Of a stretch of 13,846 bases of DNA, positions 7,336 through 13,846 are shown in pieces (positions within the stretch are counted from its first letter, which is position 1; every line of letters begins with the position of its first letter). Both the position numbers and the translations under genes were made by a program. The notes beneath the pieces are model-generated. The model worked only from the letters and a program-made list of their open reading frames with translations. It was not told where the DNA came from and made no database searches. The DNA is taken from contig JAWLED010000076.1 of NCBI GenBank assembly GCA_041686235.1, forward strand, positions 1 to 13,846. Reading direction: 5' to 3'. Origin of the DNA: JAAAOH01 sp041686235 (GTDB taxonomy: Bacteria > Spirochaetota > Spirochaetia > DSM-27196 > PWMO01).

Positions 7336-7371
7336 TATCTCAATCCGCAGTACGTTCGCAATGGTAAAAAA

Positions 7372-7815
7372 ATGAAATTTGACGACACCAATCTATCGAT
7401 CATCAAACACCTCAGAGACGGGCGCAAATCGTTCAATACGATCGCAAATGACCTCGACATTACCGAGAACACCGTCCGTTCGCGCGTCTCGAAAATGACC
7501 GAGGAGGGGATCCTCGAAATCGTCGGACTGGTCAATCCCGAACGGTTACCGGGGCATAGGACCGTCGTGATCGGTGTGAAGCTCACCACCCCGAAGCTGT
7601 TTCAGAAGGGCGAGGAGGTCAGCAACCTCCGCGGAGTAACGAAAGTGCTGCTTGTTACCGGCAAGTACGACATCATCATCGAGGTCTTACTCAAGGACGG
7701 GTTCGGGTTGCTCGAGTTCTACGAGGAAGAGTTCACCAAGATGAGCGAGATCCAGACGGCCGAGACCTTCGTGGTTTTCAAGAGTTTCAACCACCTCGTT
7801 CCCTACGTGTTGTAG
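7372..7815 (+). CDS. Lrp/AsnC family transcriptional regulator
   Basis: A 147-residue regulator of the feast/famine (Lrp/AsnC) family. Residues 1-60 form the winged helix-turn-helix domain: DDTNLSIIKHL, then FNTIANDLDITENTVRSRVSKMTEEGIL (21-48) with the recognition helix around TENTVRSRVSKM. Residues 64-141 fit the RAM (ligand-binding, oligomerising) domain, including VIGVK, the GKYDIIIEV stretch (97-105) and the closing TFVVFK strand. Such proteins form dimers to octamers and sense amino acids or related small molecules. The gene diverges from the acyl-CoA synthetase operon across 182 bases, so control of that operon and of itself is the simplest guess. ATG 7372 is the only sensible start: an in-frame TAG lies at 7330 and no other start codon intervenes. 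Translation initiation appears weak. Confidence 0.88.
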   Translation: MKFDDTNLSIIKHLRDGRKSFNTIANDLDITENTVRSRVSKMTEEGILEIVGLVNPERLPGHRTVVIGVKLTTPKLFQKGEEVSNLRGVTKVLLVTGKYDIIIEVLLKDGFGLLEFYEEEFTKMSEIQTAETFVVFKSFNHLVPYVL

Positions 7816-7876
7816 GGCTCCCGCGGCGGCCCGGCGCGGGCCTCGCCCGGCGGCCCCGTTTCGCGCCGCCCCGAGG
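7816..7876. other. GC-rich block after the Lrp-type gene
   Basis: About 60 bases, nearly all G and C, directly after the stop of the regulator. Stems such as CGGGC-CTC-GCCCG (7837-7849) and GGCCC...GGGCC (around 7829-7843) are possible. There is only a three-T stretch (7859-7861) and no real U-tract. It resembles the block after the receiver/ATP-grasp gene: CGGGCCTCGCCCGGCG (7837-7852) matches 2016-2031 at 15 of 16 positions. It may be a transcript-end structure or a repeat; its function is not shown. Confidence 0.4.
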
Positions 7877-7893
7877 ATGAGTGAAAAAACATA

Positions 7894-7922
7894 GTGAAAA
7901 TTCAATACAGGCATGTTATAGT
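7894..7922 (+). promoter_or_regulatory. Candidate promoter of the nfnAB-gdhA operon
   Basis: GTGAAA (7894-7899) and TATAGT (7917-7922) are separated by 17 bases and match the sigma70 consensus at four and five of six positions. This is the best promoter-like sequence in the window. It lies in an AT-rich stretch just after the GC-rich block, and transcription would start near 7929, about 45 bases before the nfnA ATG. Confidence 0.5.
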
Positions 7923-7974
7923 TCCCAGTATTAGCCGCAACACAGCTATCAACTGAGACCAATAGGGGTTAGGT

Positions 7975-8835
7975 ATGAACCAAATTCTCGAAAAAACCCA
8001 GCTTGCAAGCGAAGTCTTCAAGATGCGCTTTCACGCTCCGCTCATCGCCGAGGAGCGCGAGCCGGGCCAATTTATCATTCTCCAGCTCGACACCGATTTC
8101 GGCGAACGAGTGCCGCTGACCATTGCCGACGCCGATCCGCAAGAAGGTTCCGTGACCATCATCTTCCAAACGGTCGGAAAAACGACCCATTTGCTCGCCG
8201 AGCGCGAGGTCGGCGAGAGCATCCAAAACGTGCTCGGCCCGCTCGGGCAACCGACTCATATCGATCACTTCGGCCGCGTTGTCTGCGTCGGCGGGGGGAT
8301 CGGGGTGGCACCGCTTCATCCCATCGCCAAGGCCATGAAGGAAGCGGGCAACGAGGTCATTATCATTATGGGGGCACGCAACAAAGAGCTCGTCATCCTC
8401 GAAGAGGAAATGCGTGCTATCGCCGATGAGATCGTGGTTTGCACCGACGACGGTTCCTATGGGCGTAAGGCGCTGGTCACCGAGCCGCTCAAAGAGTACT
8501 GCGAGGCGCAGCCAAAGCCGGATATGGCGGTGGCGATCGGCCCGCCGATCATGATGAAATTCGCCGCCGAGACGACGCGGCCCTATGAGGTGCCGACCAT
8601 GGTGTCGCTGAACACGATTATGGTGGACGGCACCGGCATGTGCGGCGGGTGCCGCGTCACCGTGGGTGGGGAGACGAAGTTCGTCTGCGTCAACGGGCCC
8701 GAGTTCGACGGACACCAGGTGGACTTCGACAACATGATGCGGCGGCTCGGCTCCTACAAGCCCGAGGAAGAGCAGGCCCACGAGCAATGCCATCTCGACC
8801 TACAGATCGACGCTCTCGAGCAGGAGGCCCGCTAA
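7975..8835 (+). CDS. nfnA: NADH-dependent reduced ferredoxin:NADP+ oxidoreductase, subunit A
   Basis: A 286-residue small subunit of the electron-bifurcating transhydrogenase NfnAB, which couples oxidation of NADH and reduced ferredoxin to reduction of NADP+ (and the reverse). The N-terminal half is a ferredoxin-NADP reductase FAD domain with ERVPLTIAD (44-52). The NAD-binding half has VVCVGGGIGVAPLHPIAKA (102-120). The C-terminal iron-sulfur module has D218, C223, C226 and C238 in VDGTGMCGGCRV...FVCVNGPEFDGHQVDF, the Asp-Cys3 [2Fe-2S] ligand set known for NfnA. The same fold occurs in dihydroorotate dehydrogenase electron-transfer subunits (PyrK) and sulfide dehydrogenase SudB. The adjoining nfnB and the closing GPEFDGHQVDFD motif support NfnA. 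AGGGG (7964-7968) lies 6 bases before the ATG. Its stop overlaps the nfnB start by one base, so the two are translationally coupled. Confidence 0.9.
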   Translation: MNQILEKTQLASEVFKMRFHAPLIAEEREPGQFIILQLDTDFGERVPLTIADADPQEGSVTIIFQTVGKTTHLLAEREVGESIQNVLGPLGQPTHIDHFGRVVCVGGGIGVAPLHPIAKAMKEAGNEVIIIMGARNKELVILEEEMRAIADEIVVCTDDGSYGRKALVTEPLKEYCEAQPKPDMAVAIGPPIMMKFAAETTRPYEVPTMVSLNTIMVDGTGMCGGCRVTVGGETKFVCVNGPEFDGHQVDFDNMMRRLGSYKPEEEQAHEQCHLDLQIDALEQEAR

Positions 8836-10313
8836 TGGACACCTATGACCCCACGCAGAGCGCGGCGGAACTGCTGCGCGAGCTCGACGATAAGCCGCTG
8901 AAGCCCAAAGAGCGTATGGCCATTCCTCCGCAGGAAATGGTCGAACAGGATCCGGTAGCGCGGCGCGGGAACATGGCGGAAGTGGCGCTCGGCTACGCCG
9001 AGGAACAGGCTCGGCTCGAGGCCAAGCGCTGTCTCCAATGCAAAAGCAAGCCATGCATAGAGGGCTGTCCCGTGGGCATCGACATCCCTCGTTTTATCGG
9101 GAAAACCGAAGAGGGTGACTTCGCGGGGGCCCTGGCGGTGATTCGCGAGAGCAGCCTGCTGCCCTCCATTTGCGGCCGTGTTTGTCCCCAAGAGGTGCAG
9201 TGCCAGGCCTATTGTACGGTGGGAAAATCGCTCAAAGACGTCATGAAGGCGGTCTCCATCGGGCGAATTGAGCGTTTTGTGGCCGACCGAGAACGCGAGA
9301 GCGGTGAGCGGGTGGTCCCGCCGGTGAAACCCGACACCGGCAAAAAGGTGGCCGTCATCGGAAGCGGTCCCTCCGGCATTACCGCCGCCGCCGACCTTCG
9401 CCAAGAAGGCCACGCGGTGACGATCTTTGAGGCGTTCCACAAGCCCGGCGGGGTTATGGTCTACGGCATTCCCGAGTTCCGCCTGCCCAAGAAAATCGTC
9501 GAGGATGAGATCAACGTGCTCGAGAAGATGGGCGTCGAGATCCGTACGAACTTCCTCGTGGGCCGCACCCGCAAGCTCAAGGATCTTATCGAGAAGGACG
9601 GCTACGACGCGGTCTTCATCGGAAGCGGCGCGGGACTTCCGAAGTTCATGTACATCCCCGGGGAAAACCTCGTGGGCGTCTTTTCGGCAAACGAGTTTCT
9701 CACCCGTTCGAATCTCATGAAAGCCTACGACAAAGAACATTCCGACACACCGATATTCAACCCCAAGAAGGTCGCGGTGTTCGGCGGGGGAAACGTCGCC
9801 ATGGATGCCGCCCGCTCCGCCGTACGGTTGGGCGCAGAGAAAGTCTCTATCGTGTACCGTCGCACTGAGCACGAAATGCCGGCCCGTGTGGAGGAGGTCG
9901 AGCACGCCAAGGAAGAGGGCGTCGAGCTTCTGACCCTGCGGAACGCCAAGCGCATACTCGGTGACGAGAACCAGCAGGTGACGGGGCTCGAGCTGCTGCA
10001 GTACGAGCTCGGCGAGCCCGACGAATCGGGACGACGGCGGCCCGTTGCCATCGAGGGGAGCGAATACGAAATCGAGGTGGACACGGTCGTTGTGTCCATC
10101 GGCAACGAGTCGAATCCCCTCATCAAGCAGACCACCAGCGAGCTCGAAACCAACAAGTGGGGGAATATCGTCACCGACGAGACCGGTAAGACCTCCATGG
10201 ACCGGGTGTATGCCGGCGGGGACATCGTTCTCGGCGCGGCTACGGTCATCCTTGCAATGGGAGAAGGTCGAAAAGCTTCAGCCTCTATCAACCGGTTGCT
10301 TGCCGAGTCCTGA
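8835..10313 (+). CDS. nfnB: NADH-dependent reduced ferredoxin:NADP+ oxidoreductase, subunit B
   Basis: The 492-residue large subunit, where NADP(H) binds and the bifurcating FAD sits. An N-terminal domain carries eight cysteines for two [4Fe-4S] clusters: C66, C69, C74, C78 and C113, C117, C123, C127 (SICGRVCPQEVQCQAYC). The first FAD-binding fold shows KVAVIGSGPSGITAAADL (171-188) and FEAFHKPGGVMVYGIPEFRLPK. The NADP-binding fold shows VAVFGGGNVAMDAARSAVRLGA (313-334), and the protein closes with YAGGDIVLGAATVILAMGEGRKA. The same fold is the glutamate synthase small subunit (GltD) and is often annotated so; adjacency to nfnA decides for NfnB. Start: ATG 8835 with AGGAGG (8822-8827) 7 bases upstream, overlapping the nfnA stop as TAATG. 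A longer open frame from 8640 overlaps nfnA and is not used. The stop TGA forms the first base of a palindrome reaching towards gdhA. Confidence 0.92.
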   Translation: MDTYDPTQSAAELLRELDDKPLKPKERMAIPPQEMVEQDPVARRGNMAEVALGYAEEQARLEAKRCLQCKSKPCIEGCPVGIDIPRFIGKTEEGDFAGALAVIRESSLLPSICGRVCPQEVQCQAYCTVGKSLKDVMKAVSIGRIERFVADRERESGERVVPPVKPDTGKKVAVIGSGPSGITAAADLRQEGHAVTIFEAFHKPGGVMVYGIPEFRLPKKIVEDEINVLEKMGVEIRTNFLVGRTRKLKDLIEKDGYDAVFIGSGAGLPKFMYIPGENLVGVFSANEFLTRSNLMKAYDKEHSDTPIFNPKKVAVFGGGNVAMDAARSAVRLGAEKVSIVYRRTEHEMPARVEEVEHAKEEGVELLTLRNAKRILGDENQQVTGLELLQYELGEPDESGRRRPVAIEGSEYEIEVDTVVVSIGNESNPLIKQTTSELETNKWGNIVTDETGKTSMDRVYAGGDIVLGAATVILAMGEGRKASASINRLLAES

Positions 10314-10350
10314 TCCTACTAGTAGGATAGGCGCTTAGTCGAAGTAGGAT
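10313..10350 (+). repeat. Perfect palindrome with a third half-site next to the gdhA ribosome binding site
   Basis: ATCCTACTAGTAGGAT (10313-10328) is a 16-base perfect palindrome starting at the last base of the nfnB stop codon. The right half, AGTAGGAT, recurs at 10343-10350, immediately before GGAGG (10351-10355), the gdhA ribosome binding site. In RNA the left arm could pair either with the adjacent half or with the distal copy, and the second pairing would crowd the binding site. As DNA it could be a dimer operator with an extra half-site. There is no T-run, so it is not a simple terminator. Confidence 0.6.
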
Positions 10351-10363
10351 GGAGGCGTAACGC

Positions 10364-11701
10364 ATGTCGTATAGCGAGCGGATACTGGAAGATGTCAAAC
10401 GGCGCTACCGAGCCGAGCCGGAGTTTCTCCAGGCGGCCGAGGAAGTGCTCTCAACTCTTGACCCGGTGATCGAGCAGCACCCGGAGTACGAAGAGGCAAA
10501 GATCCTCGAGCGCATGGTGGAGCCCGAGCGTATCATCATCTTTCGGGTTCCCTGGGTGGACGATCAGGGCGAGTATCACATAAGCCGTGGCTATCGGGTG
10601 CAGTTCAATAGTGCGCTTGGTCCCTACAAGGGCGGGCTCAGGTTCCATCCTACGGTAAACCTCGGTATTCTCAAGTTCCTGGCATTCGAGCAGACCTTCA
10701 AAAACTCCCTCACCACCTTGCCGCTCGGCGGCGGAAAGGGGGGAAGCGACTTCAATCCCAAGGCCAAAAGCGATAACGAGGTCATGAGCTTCTGTCAGTC
10801 ATTTATGACCGAGCTCTTTCGCCATATCGGAAGTTACACCGACGTCCCGGCCGGCGATATCGGCGTGGGGGCACGAGAGATCGGGTACATGTTCGGTCAA
10901 TACAAGCGCATCCAGAACGAAGCCAGCGGAGTGATAACCGGTAAGGCGCTGAACTGGGGCGGGTCGCTCATACGCCCCGAATCTACCGGTTACGGAAGCG
11001 TGTACTTTGCCGAGGAGATGCTTGCCGGGCGGGGTGGTTCCATAGAGGGGAAAACCTGCGTGGTCAGCGGCTCGGGCAATGTTGCACAGTACACGGTCAA
11101 GAAACTCATCGAGTTGGGCGCAAAGCCCGTGACCATGAGCGATTCAAACGGCTTCGTGTATGATCCCGACGGGATCACCAGTGAAAAGCTCGATTACGTC
11201 ATGGAGTTGAAAAACATTCGCCGGGGGCGAATCAAGGAGTACGCCGAGGAGTACAAGGTGGAATACTTCGAGGGTGAGCGTCCGTGGGGTATCCCGTGTG
11301 ACGCGGCCTTTCCCAGTGCGACGCAGAACGAGCTCGAGAAAAAGGATGCTCAGACGCTGGTGAAAAACGGGTGTAAGTTGGTCAGCGAAGGCGCGAATAT
11401 GCCGACCACGCCGACCGGCGTCGAAGTATTTTTGGCCAACGACGTGCTCTACGCACCCGGTAAGGCGGCAAATGCCGGCGGTGTGGCGACGAGCGGCTTC
11501 GAGATGAGTCAGAACTCGATGCGAATCAATTGGACCTTCGAAGAGGTCGACGAGCGGCTTCAGGTGATCATGCACCGGATCTACCGCTCGATCCGCGAGG
11601 CGGCGGAGAAGTACGCCGAACCGGAGAACTTCGTCGCCGGCGCCAATATCGCGGGGTTCGTGAAAGTTGCCGACTCGATGCTGGACCAGGGCTTGGTGTA
11701 G
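10364..11701 (+). CDS. gdhA: NADP-specific glutamate dehydrogenase
   Basis: A 445-residue hexameric-type glutamate dehydrogenase that aminates 2-oxoglutarate to glutamate in ammonium assimilation. Visible landmarks are the substrate-binding PYKGGLRFHP (K89), K113, the catalytic lysine K125 in PLGGGKGGSDFNPK, catalytic D165 in VPAGDIGVG, and the dinucleotide fold CVVSGSGNVAQYTVKKL (232-248). After the second strand comes MSDSNG (258-263), the form typical of NADP-linked enzymes such as E. coli GdhA. The C-terminal part has EGANMPTTPTGVEVF and APGKAANAGGVATSGFEMSQNS. Length matches the 445-450 residue class. GGAGG (10351-10355) lies 8 bases before the ATG. It follows nfnB by 50 bases on the same strand with no promoter that I recognise, so it is probably co-transcribed and supplied with NADPH by NfnAB. 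Confidence 0.94.
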   Translation: MSYSERILEDVKRRYRAEPEFLQAAEEVLSTLDPVIEQHPEYEEAKILERMVEPERIIIFRVPWVDDQGEYHISRGYRVQFNSALGPYKGGLRFHPTVNLGILKFLAFEQTFKNSLTTLPLGGGKGGSDFNPKAKSDNEVMSFCQSFMTELFRHIGSYTDVPAGDIGVGAREIGYMFGQYKRIQNEASGVITGKALNWGGSLIRPESTGYGSVYFAEEMLAGRGGSIEGKTCVVSGSGNVAQYTVKKLIELGAKPVTMSDSNGFVYDPDGITSEKLDYVMELKNIRRGRIKEYAEEYKVEYFEGERPWGIPCDAAFPSATQNELEKKDAQTLVKNGCKLVSEGANMPTTPTGVEVFLANDVLYAPGKAANAGGVATSGFEMSQNSMRINWTFEEVDERLQVIMHRIYRSIREAAEKYAEPENFVAGANIAGFVKVADSMLDQGLV

Positions 11702-11809
11702 CGCCTGCCTTTTTTAGTGCGGCGCCGTGCCGGCGCGGCGGCCGGGCCGGCGCGGAGTGTGCGGCCGGATCGCCGCGGCGGCCGGGCCGCCCGTGCGGCC
11801 GGGCGAGCG
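11702..11809. other. GC-rich block between convergent gdhA and oxidoreductase genes
   Basis: A T6 run (11710-11715) follows a weak CAGG/CCTG stem (11687-11690 with 11704-11707) at the end of gdhA, at best a poor intrinsic terminator. The remaining 90 or so bases are nearly all G and C. GCGCCG-TGC-CGGCGC (11722-11736) is a 6-base-pair hairpin. CGCGGCGGCCGGGCCG occurs twice as an exact direct repeat, at 11734-11749 and 11774-11789. The block could end transcripts from both sides. Confidence 0.45.
11734..11789. repeat. 16-base direct repeat in the GC-rich block
   Basis: CGCGGCGGCCGGGCCG is present identically at 11734-11749 and 11774-11789, with a 40-base period. A shorter shared GTGCGGCCGG occurs at 11759-11768 and 11793-11802. 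In so GC-rich a stretch some repetition is expected by chance, so significance is modest. Confidence 0.4.
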
Positions 11810-12955
11810 TTACGAGAGCTCGACCGTGGTCCACGCCCCCTCGGCCTCGGCAGAGCGCTCCACCGCATCCATGACGAGCTGAGCGCGCAGGCCGTCGACG
11901 ATGCCCGGCGACGGCTCGTTGCCGGCCCGCACCGCCTTGATGAAGCGGTACTGATTCTCCGCGTGCGCGCGTGCCCACCCGAACGGTGCTCGCGGCGGTG
12001 GGGTTGCGGCGCCGGGGTAGTGGGTTACGGTCTCAAGCCGCTGCCATCCCCTGTCTCCCCCGTAATCGCCGCCGCTTCGCTGTTCTTCGAACAAGTAGAG
12101 AAAGCTCGGGTCCATGAGGTCGAAGTGCAGCGCGCCCTTTTCACCGTGTATCCAGAGCCGCAAGGTGTCGAGGGTCCCGGTTGCCACCCGCGAGGCTTCC
12201 ACCGTCCCGACGGCTCCGTTGTTCATCCGGGCTCTAAACCAAGCGACGTCATCTACGGTCACCACACCGGTTTCAGTGGCCCCTTTTGCCACGGGACGCT
12301 CGGAAACGAAGGTCTCGAGTTGTCCCTGCACTGCGCCAAACTCTCCGAGCAGGTACCGCACGAGGTCGATCACGTGCGAACCCAAGTCGCCGAGGGCGCC
12401 GCTTCCTCCCTCCTCCTTTCGTGTTCTCCATGTCAGCGGGCGGTTCGGGTTTTGATAACCGGAGTGCAGATACTCCCCACGAAAAGTGAACACGCGGCCC
12501 AACCTTCCCTCGTCCATGAGCTCTTTGGCGCGCAGCATCGCCGGCACGAAGCGGTACTGGAAGACCATGCCGAACGGGCTCCGTGAGGCGGAGACCGCTC
12601 GAGCAATCTTTCGCGCCTGCTCGGCGCTCGCAGCGAGCGGCTTCTCGCAGTACACGGCTTTTCCGGCGCCAAGCGCGGCTTCTACGACCTGAAGGTGAAG
12701 ATGATTGGGGACGGTAACGTCGACCATATCGACGTCCGCGGCGGCGGCCGACTGTTCGAGGTCGGTGCCGCTGTGGAGAAACCCCGCCTCTTCTCGTGCC
12801 GCCGCAGCGGTCGTATCACGCGAGGTTGCGACCCGTTGGAGCACCGGGGTGGGGAGCTGCGCACCGTAGATGATGGGGAGTTGACGGTAGTTGAGACTAT
12901 GAACGCGGCCGATGGCGCCATAGCCGGCCATGCCTACGCGAATTGTATCTGCCAT
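11810..12955 (-). CDS. Gfo/Idh/MocA family NAD(P)-dependent oxidoreductase
   Basis: A 381-residue sugar or polyol dehydrogenase of the Gfo/Idh/MocA family. The N-terminal Rossmann fold has IRVGMAGYGAIGRVHSLNY with the GxGxxG at 11-16. VDVTVPNHLHLQVVEAAL is followed by the family motif CEKPLA with K105. The C-terminal domain carries GGSGALGDLGSHVIDLVRYLLG, with D190 and H194 as the likely catalytic pair. Members oxidise or reduce inositols, glucose, sugar acids or deoxysugars; the substrate here cannot be assigned. The upstream frame is open to an ATG at 13099, but ATG 12955 is chosen: it starts right at the fold (MADTIRVG), AGGAG (12966-12970) lies 10 bases before it, and the extension would run across the helicase promoter region. 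It converges on gdhA and diverges from the helicase gene, and has no obvious operon partner. Confidence 0.88.
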   Translation of the reverse strand: MADTIRVGMAGYGAIGRVHSLNYRQLPIIYGAQLPTPVLQRVATSRDTTAAAAREEAGFLHSGTDLEQSAAAADVDMVDVTVPNHLHLQVVEAALGAGKAVYCEKPLAASAEQARKIARAVSASRSPFGMVFQYRFVPAMLRAKELMDEGRLGRVFTFRGEYLHSGYQNPNRPLTWRTRKEEGGSGALGDLGSHVIDLVRYLLGEFGAVQGQLETFVSERPVAKGATETGVVTVDDVAWFRARMNNGAVGTVEASRVATGTLDTLRLWIHGEKGALHFDLMDPSFLYLFEEQRSGGDYGGDRGWQRLETVTHYPGAATPPPRAPFGWARAHAENQYRFIKAVRAGNEPSPGIVDGLRAQLVMDAVERSAEAEGAWTTVELS

Positions 12956-12962
12956 GCGACGA

Positions 12963-12991
12963 TTGCTCCTATAGCATATTGTGTGTATACT
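12963..12991 (+). promoter_or_regulatory. Candidate promoter of the DEAD-box helicase gene
   Basis: TTGCTC (12963-12968) and TATACT (12986-12991) are 17 bases apart; the -10 matches five of six positions and the -35 three. Transcription would start near 12998, giving a leader of about 115 bases. The -35 overlaps the ribosome binding site of the divergent oxidoreductase gene. The minus-strand promoter of that gene must lie in the same AT-rich stretch (12970-13010), though I cannot pick a convincing pair of boxes for it. Confidence 0.35.
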
Positions 12992-13112
12992 ACTCATACT
13001 AACATCAGCGTGAGCCGCCGAACACCTTCCTTTTGTGCAATCTGCGTTTCCGCCTGTTTCTAAACTACTCGTGCGGCACTCATCAACAGCGTTACGCACC
13101 TAAAGGACATTC

Positions 13113-13846
13113 ATGACTACTCAGACCTTCGACTCACTCGAATTGCAGGATACAACTCTTGCCGCGGTACAATCTGCCGGCTACAGCGTGCCTACCGAAA
13201 TACAGCACCGAACGATTCCGGAGATCCTCGCCGGAAGTGACGTACTGGCAACCGCCCAGACGGGCACCGGAAAAACGGCGGCGTTCGTTCTGCCCATGCT
13301 CGAGCGCATCGAGCCTGCCGAGCGCAAGAAAGGGGCAGCGGCTCCCTCCGCGTTGATTCTTACCCCCACGCGGGAGCTTGCCGTCCAGATTCAGGACAGC
13401 ATTCGCGTCTACGGAAAGAACTCCCGGCTCCGCTCTGTCGCGCTTTTCGGAGGCGCCTCGCGCAATCGCCAAATCGGCGAGCTTCGCTCCCACCCCGACA
13501 TTGTCGTTGCAACTCCCGGGCGTCTGCTGGATCTTATCTCAGACGGCTATCTCGGCTTGAAGCAGGTTTCCTATCTCGTGCTCGACGAGGCCGATCGTAT
13601 GCTCGACATGGGGTTCATCCCCGATGTGCGCAAGATCGTGGCGAAGGTTCCGAGCGAGCGCCAGACGCTATTGTTCTCGGCGACGATGCCGAGTGACATT
13701 CAAGCGCTTGCCCGCGATTTCCTGCGAAACCCGGCTCGTATCGAGGCCGAGGCCGGCGAGCTCAACATCGAGCGGATCGCCCAGTCGGTGATGCACGTTG
13801 ACCAGGGAGACAAGCTCGAGCTCCTTCCAAAGTTGATTCGCGAGCG
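13113..13846 (+). CDS. DEAD-box ATP-dependent RNA helicase (RhlE-like), cut by window end
   Basis: The first 244 residues of a DEAD-box RNA helicase, which unwinds RNA duplexes in ribosome assembly, RNA decay or cold adaptation. Seen in order are the Q motif (F6 and GYSVPTEIQ, 23-31), Walker A AQTGTGKT (48-55), motif Ia PTRELA (85-90), the GG pair (113-114), motif Ib TPGR (134-137), DEAD (158-161) and motif III SAT (189-191). Domain 2, with motifs IV to VI and any C-terminal extension, lies beyond the window, so the subfamily (RhlE, CsdA/DeaD, SrmB) is not settled. The short N-terminus and LDMGFIPDVRKI resemble RhlE. AAAGGA (13102-13107) is 5 bases before the ATG. The frame stays open to the last base, which falls inside a codon. 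Confidence 0.93.
   Translation, partial: MTTQTFDSLELQDTTLAAVQSAGYSVPTEIQHRTIPEILAGSDVLATAQTGTGKTAAFVLPMLERIEPAERKKGAAAPSALILTPTRELAVQIQDSIRVYGKNSRLRSVALFGGASRNRQIGELRSHPDIVVATPGRLLDLISDGYLGLKQVSYLVLDEADRMLDMGFIPDVRKIVAKVPSERQTLLFSATMPSDIQALARDFLRNPARIEAEAGELNIERIAQSVMHVDQGDKLELLPKLIRE

Noticed and set aside
8640..8834. N-terminal extension of nfnB by 65 codons
   Set aside because: It would overlap the iron-sulfur coding part of nfnA and adds basic low-complexity sequence; ATG 8835 has AGGAGG at ideal distance and the usual NfnB N-terminus.
12956..13099. N-terminal extension of the Gfo/Idh/MocA gene by 48 residues
   Set aside because: The extension precedes a standard Rossmann start, has no family resemblance, and crosses the intergenic promoter region; AGGAG supports ATG 12955.
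1..13846. CRISPR array, insertion sequence, phage or defence system
   Set aside because: No regularly spaced repeats, transposase motifs, integrase or defence-type domains are present; gene content is core metabolism with consistent composition.

Overview
The window carries ten protein-coding genes (nine complete, one cut by the right edge) and reads like ordinary chromosomal metabolism of a strict or facultative anaerobe. Coding sequence is moderately GC-rich, with strong Shine-Dalgarno sites. Taxonomic hints are an NfnAB electron-bifurcating transhydrogenase, an ADP-forming acyl-CoA synthetase, a class II fructose-bisphosphate aldolase, NADP-type glutamate dehydrogenase, and a receiver-fused half of a PEP synthase. 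This fits a free-living spirochaete or a similar fermentative anaerobe; that placement is inference. I see no tRNA, rRNA, CRISPR array, insertion sequence or phage gene.

Layout. Positions 68-826 (+) encode an HpcH/HpaI-type aldolase whose stop overlaps the stop of the convergent fba (1836-823, -). A 332-base gap (1837-2168) holds the fba leader and promoter and then a very GC-rich block. Next is a leftward two-gene operon: a two-domain ADP-forming acyl-CoA synthetase (7189-5132) followed, 11 bases on, by a 983-residue protein (5120-2169). The latter has two receiver domains, a PEP-synthase-type ATP-grasp domain and an unusual C-terminal domain. Divergent from it is an Lrp/AsnC regulator (7372-7815, +). 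Positions 7975-11701 (+) form a second operon: nfnA, nfnB (one-base overlap) and gdhA. A Gfo/Idh/MocA oxidoreductase (12955-11810, -) converges on gdhA and diverges from a DEAD-box RNA helicase (13113 to the edge, +).

How the genes work together. NfnAB interconverts NADH plus reduced ferredoxin with NADPH, and gdhA immediately downstream is an NADPH consumer, so this operon links fermentative redox balance to ammonium assimilation. The acyl-CoA synthetase makes ATP from acyl-CoA; its Lrp neighbour is the natural candidate regulator. The 983-residue protein has the ATP-binding half of PEP synthase but neither the phosphohistidine domain nor the PEP/pyruvate barrel. It carries one degenerate and one apparently intact phosphoacceptor receiver. 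Its job is unknown to me, and it is the most interesting object here. Regulatory DNA of note includes a 16-base perfect palindrome at the nfnB stop with a repeated half-site beside the gdhA ribosome binding site, a decamer shared by the fba and acyl-CoA synthetase upstream regions, and three very GC-rich blocks at operon 3' ends.
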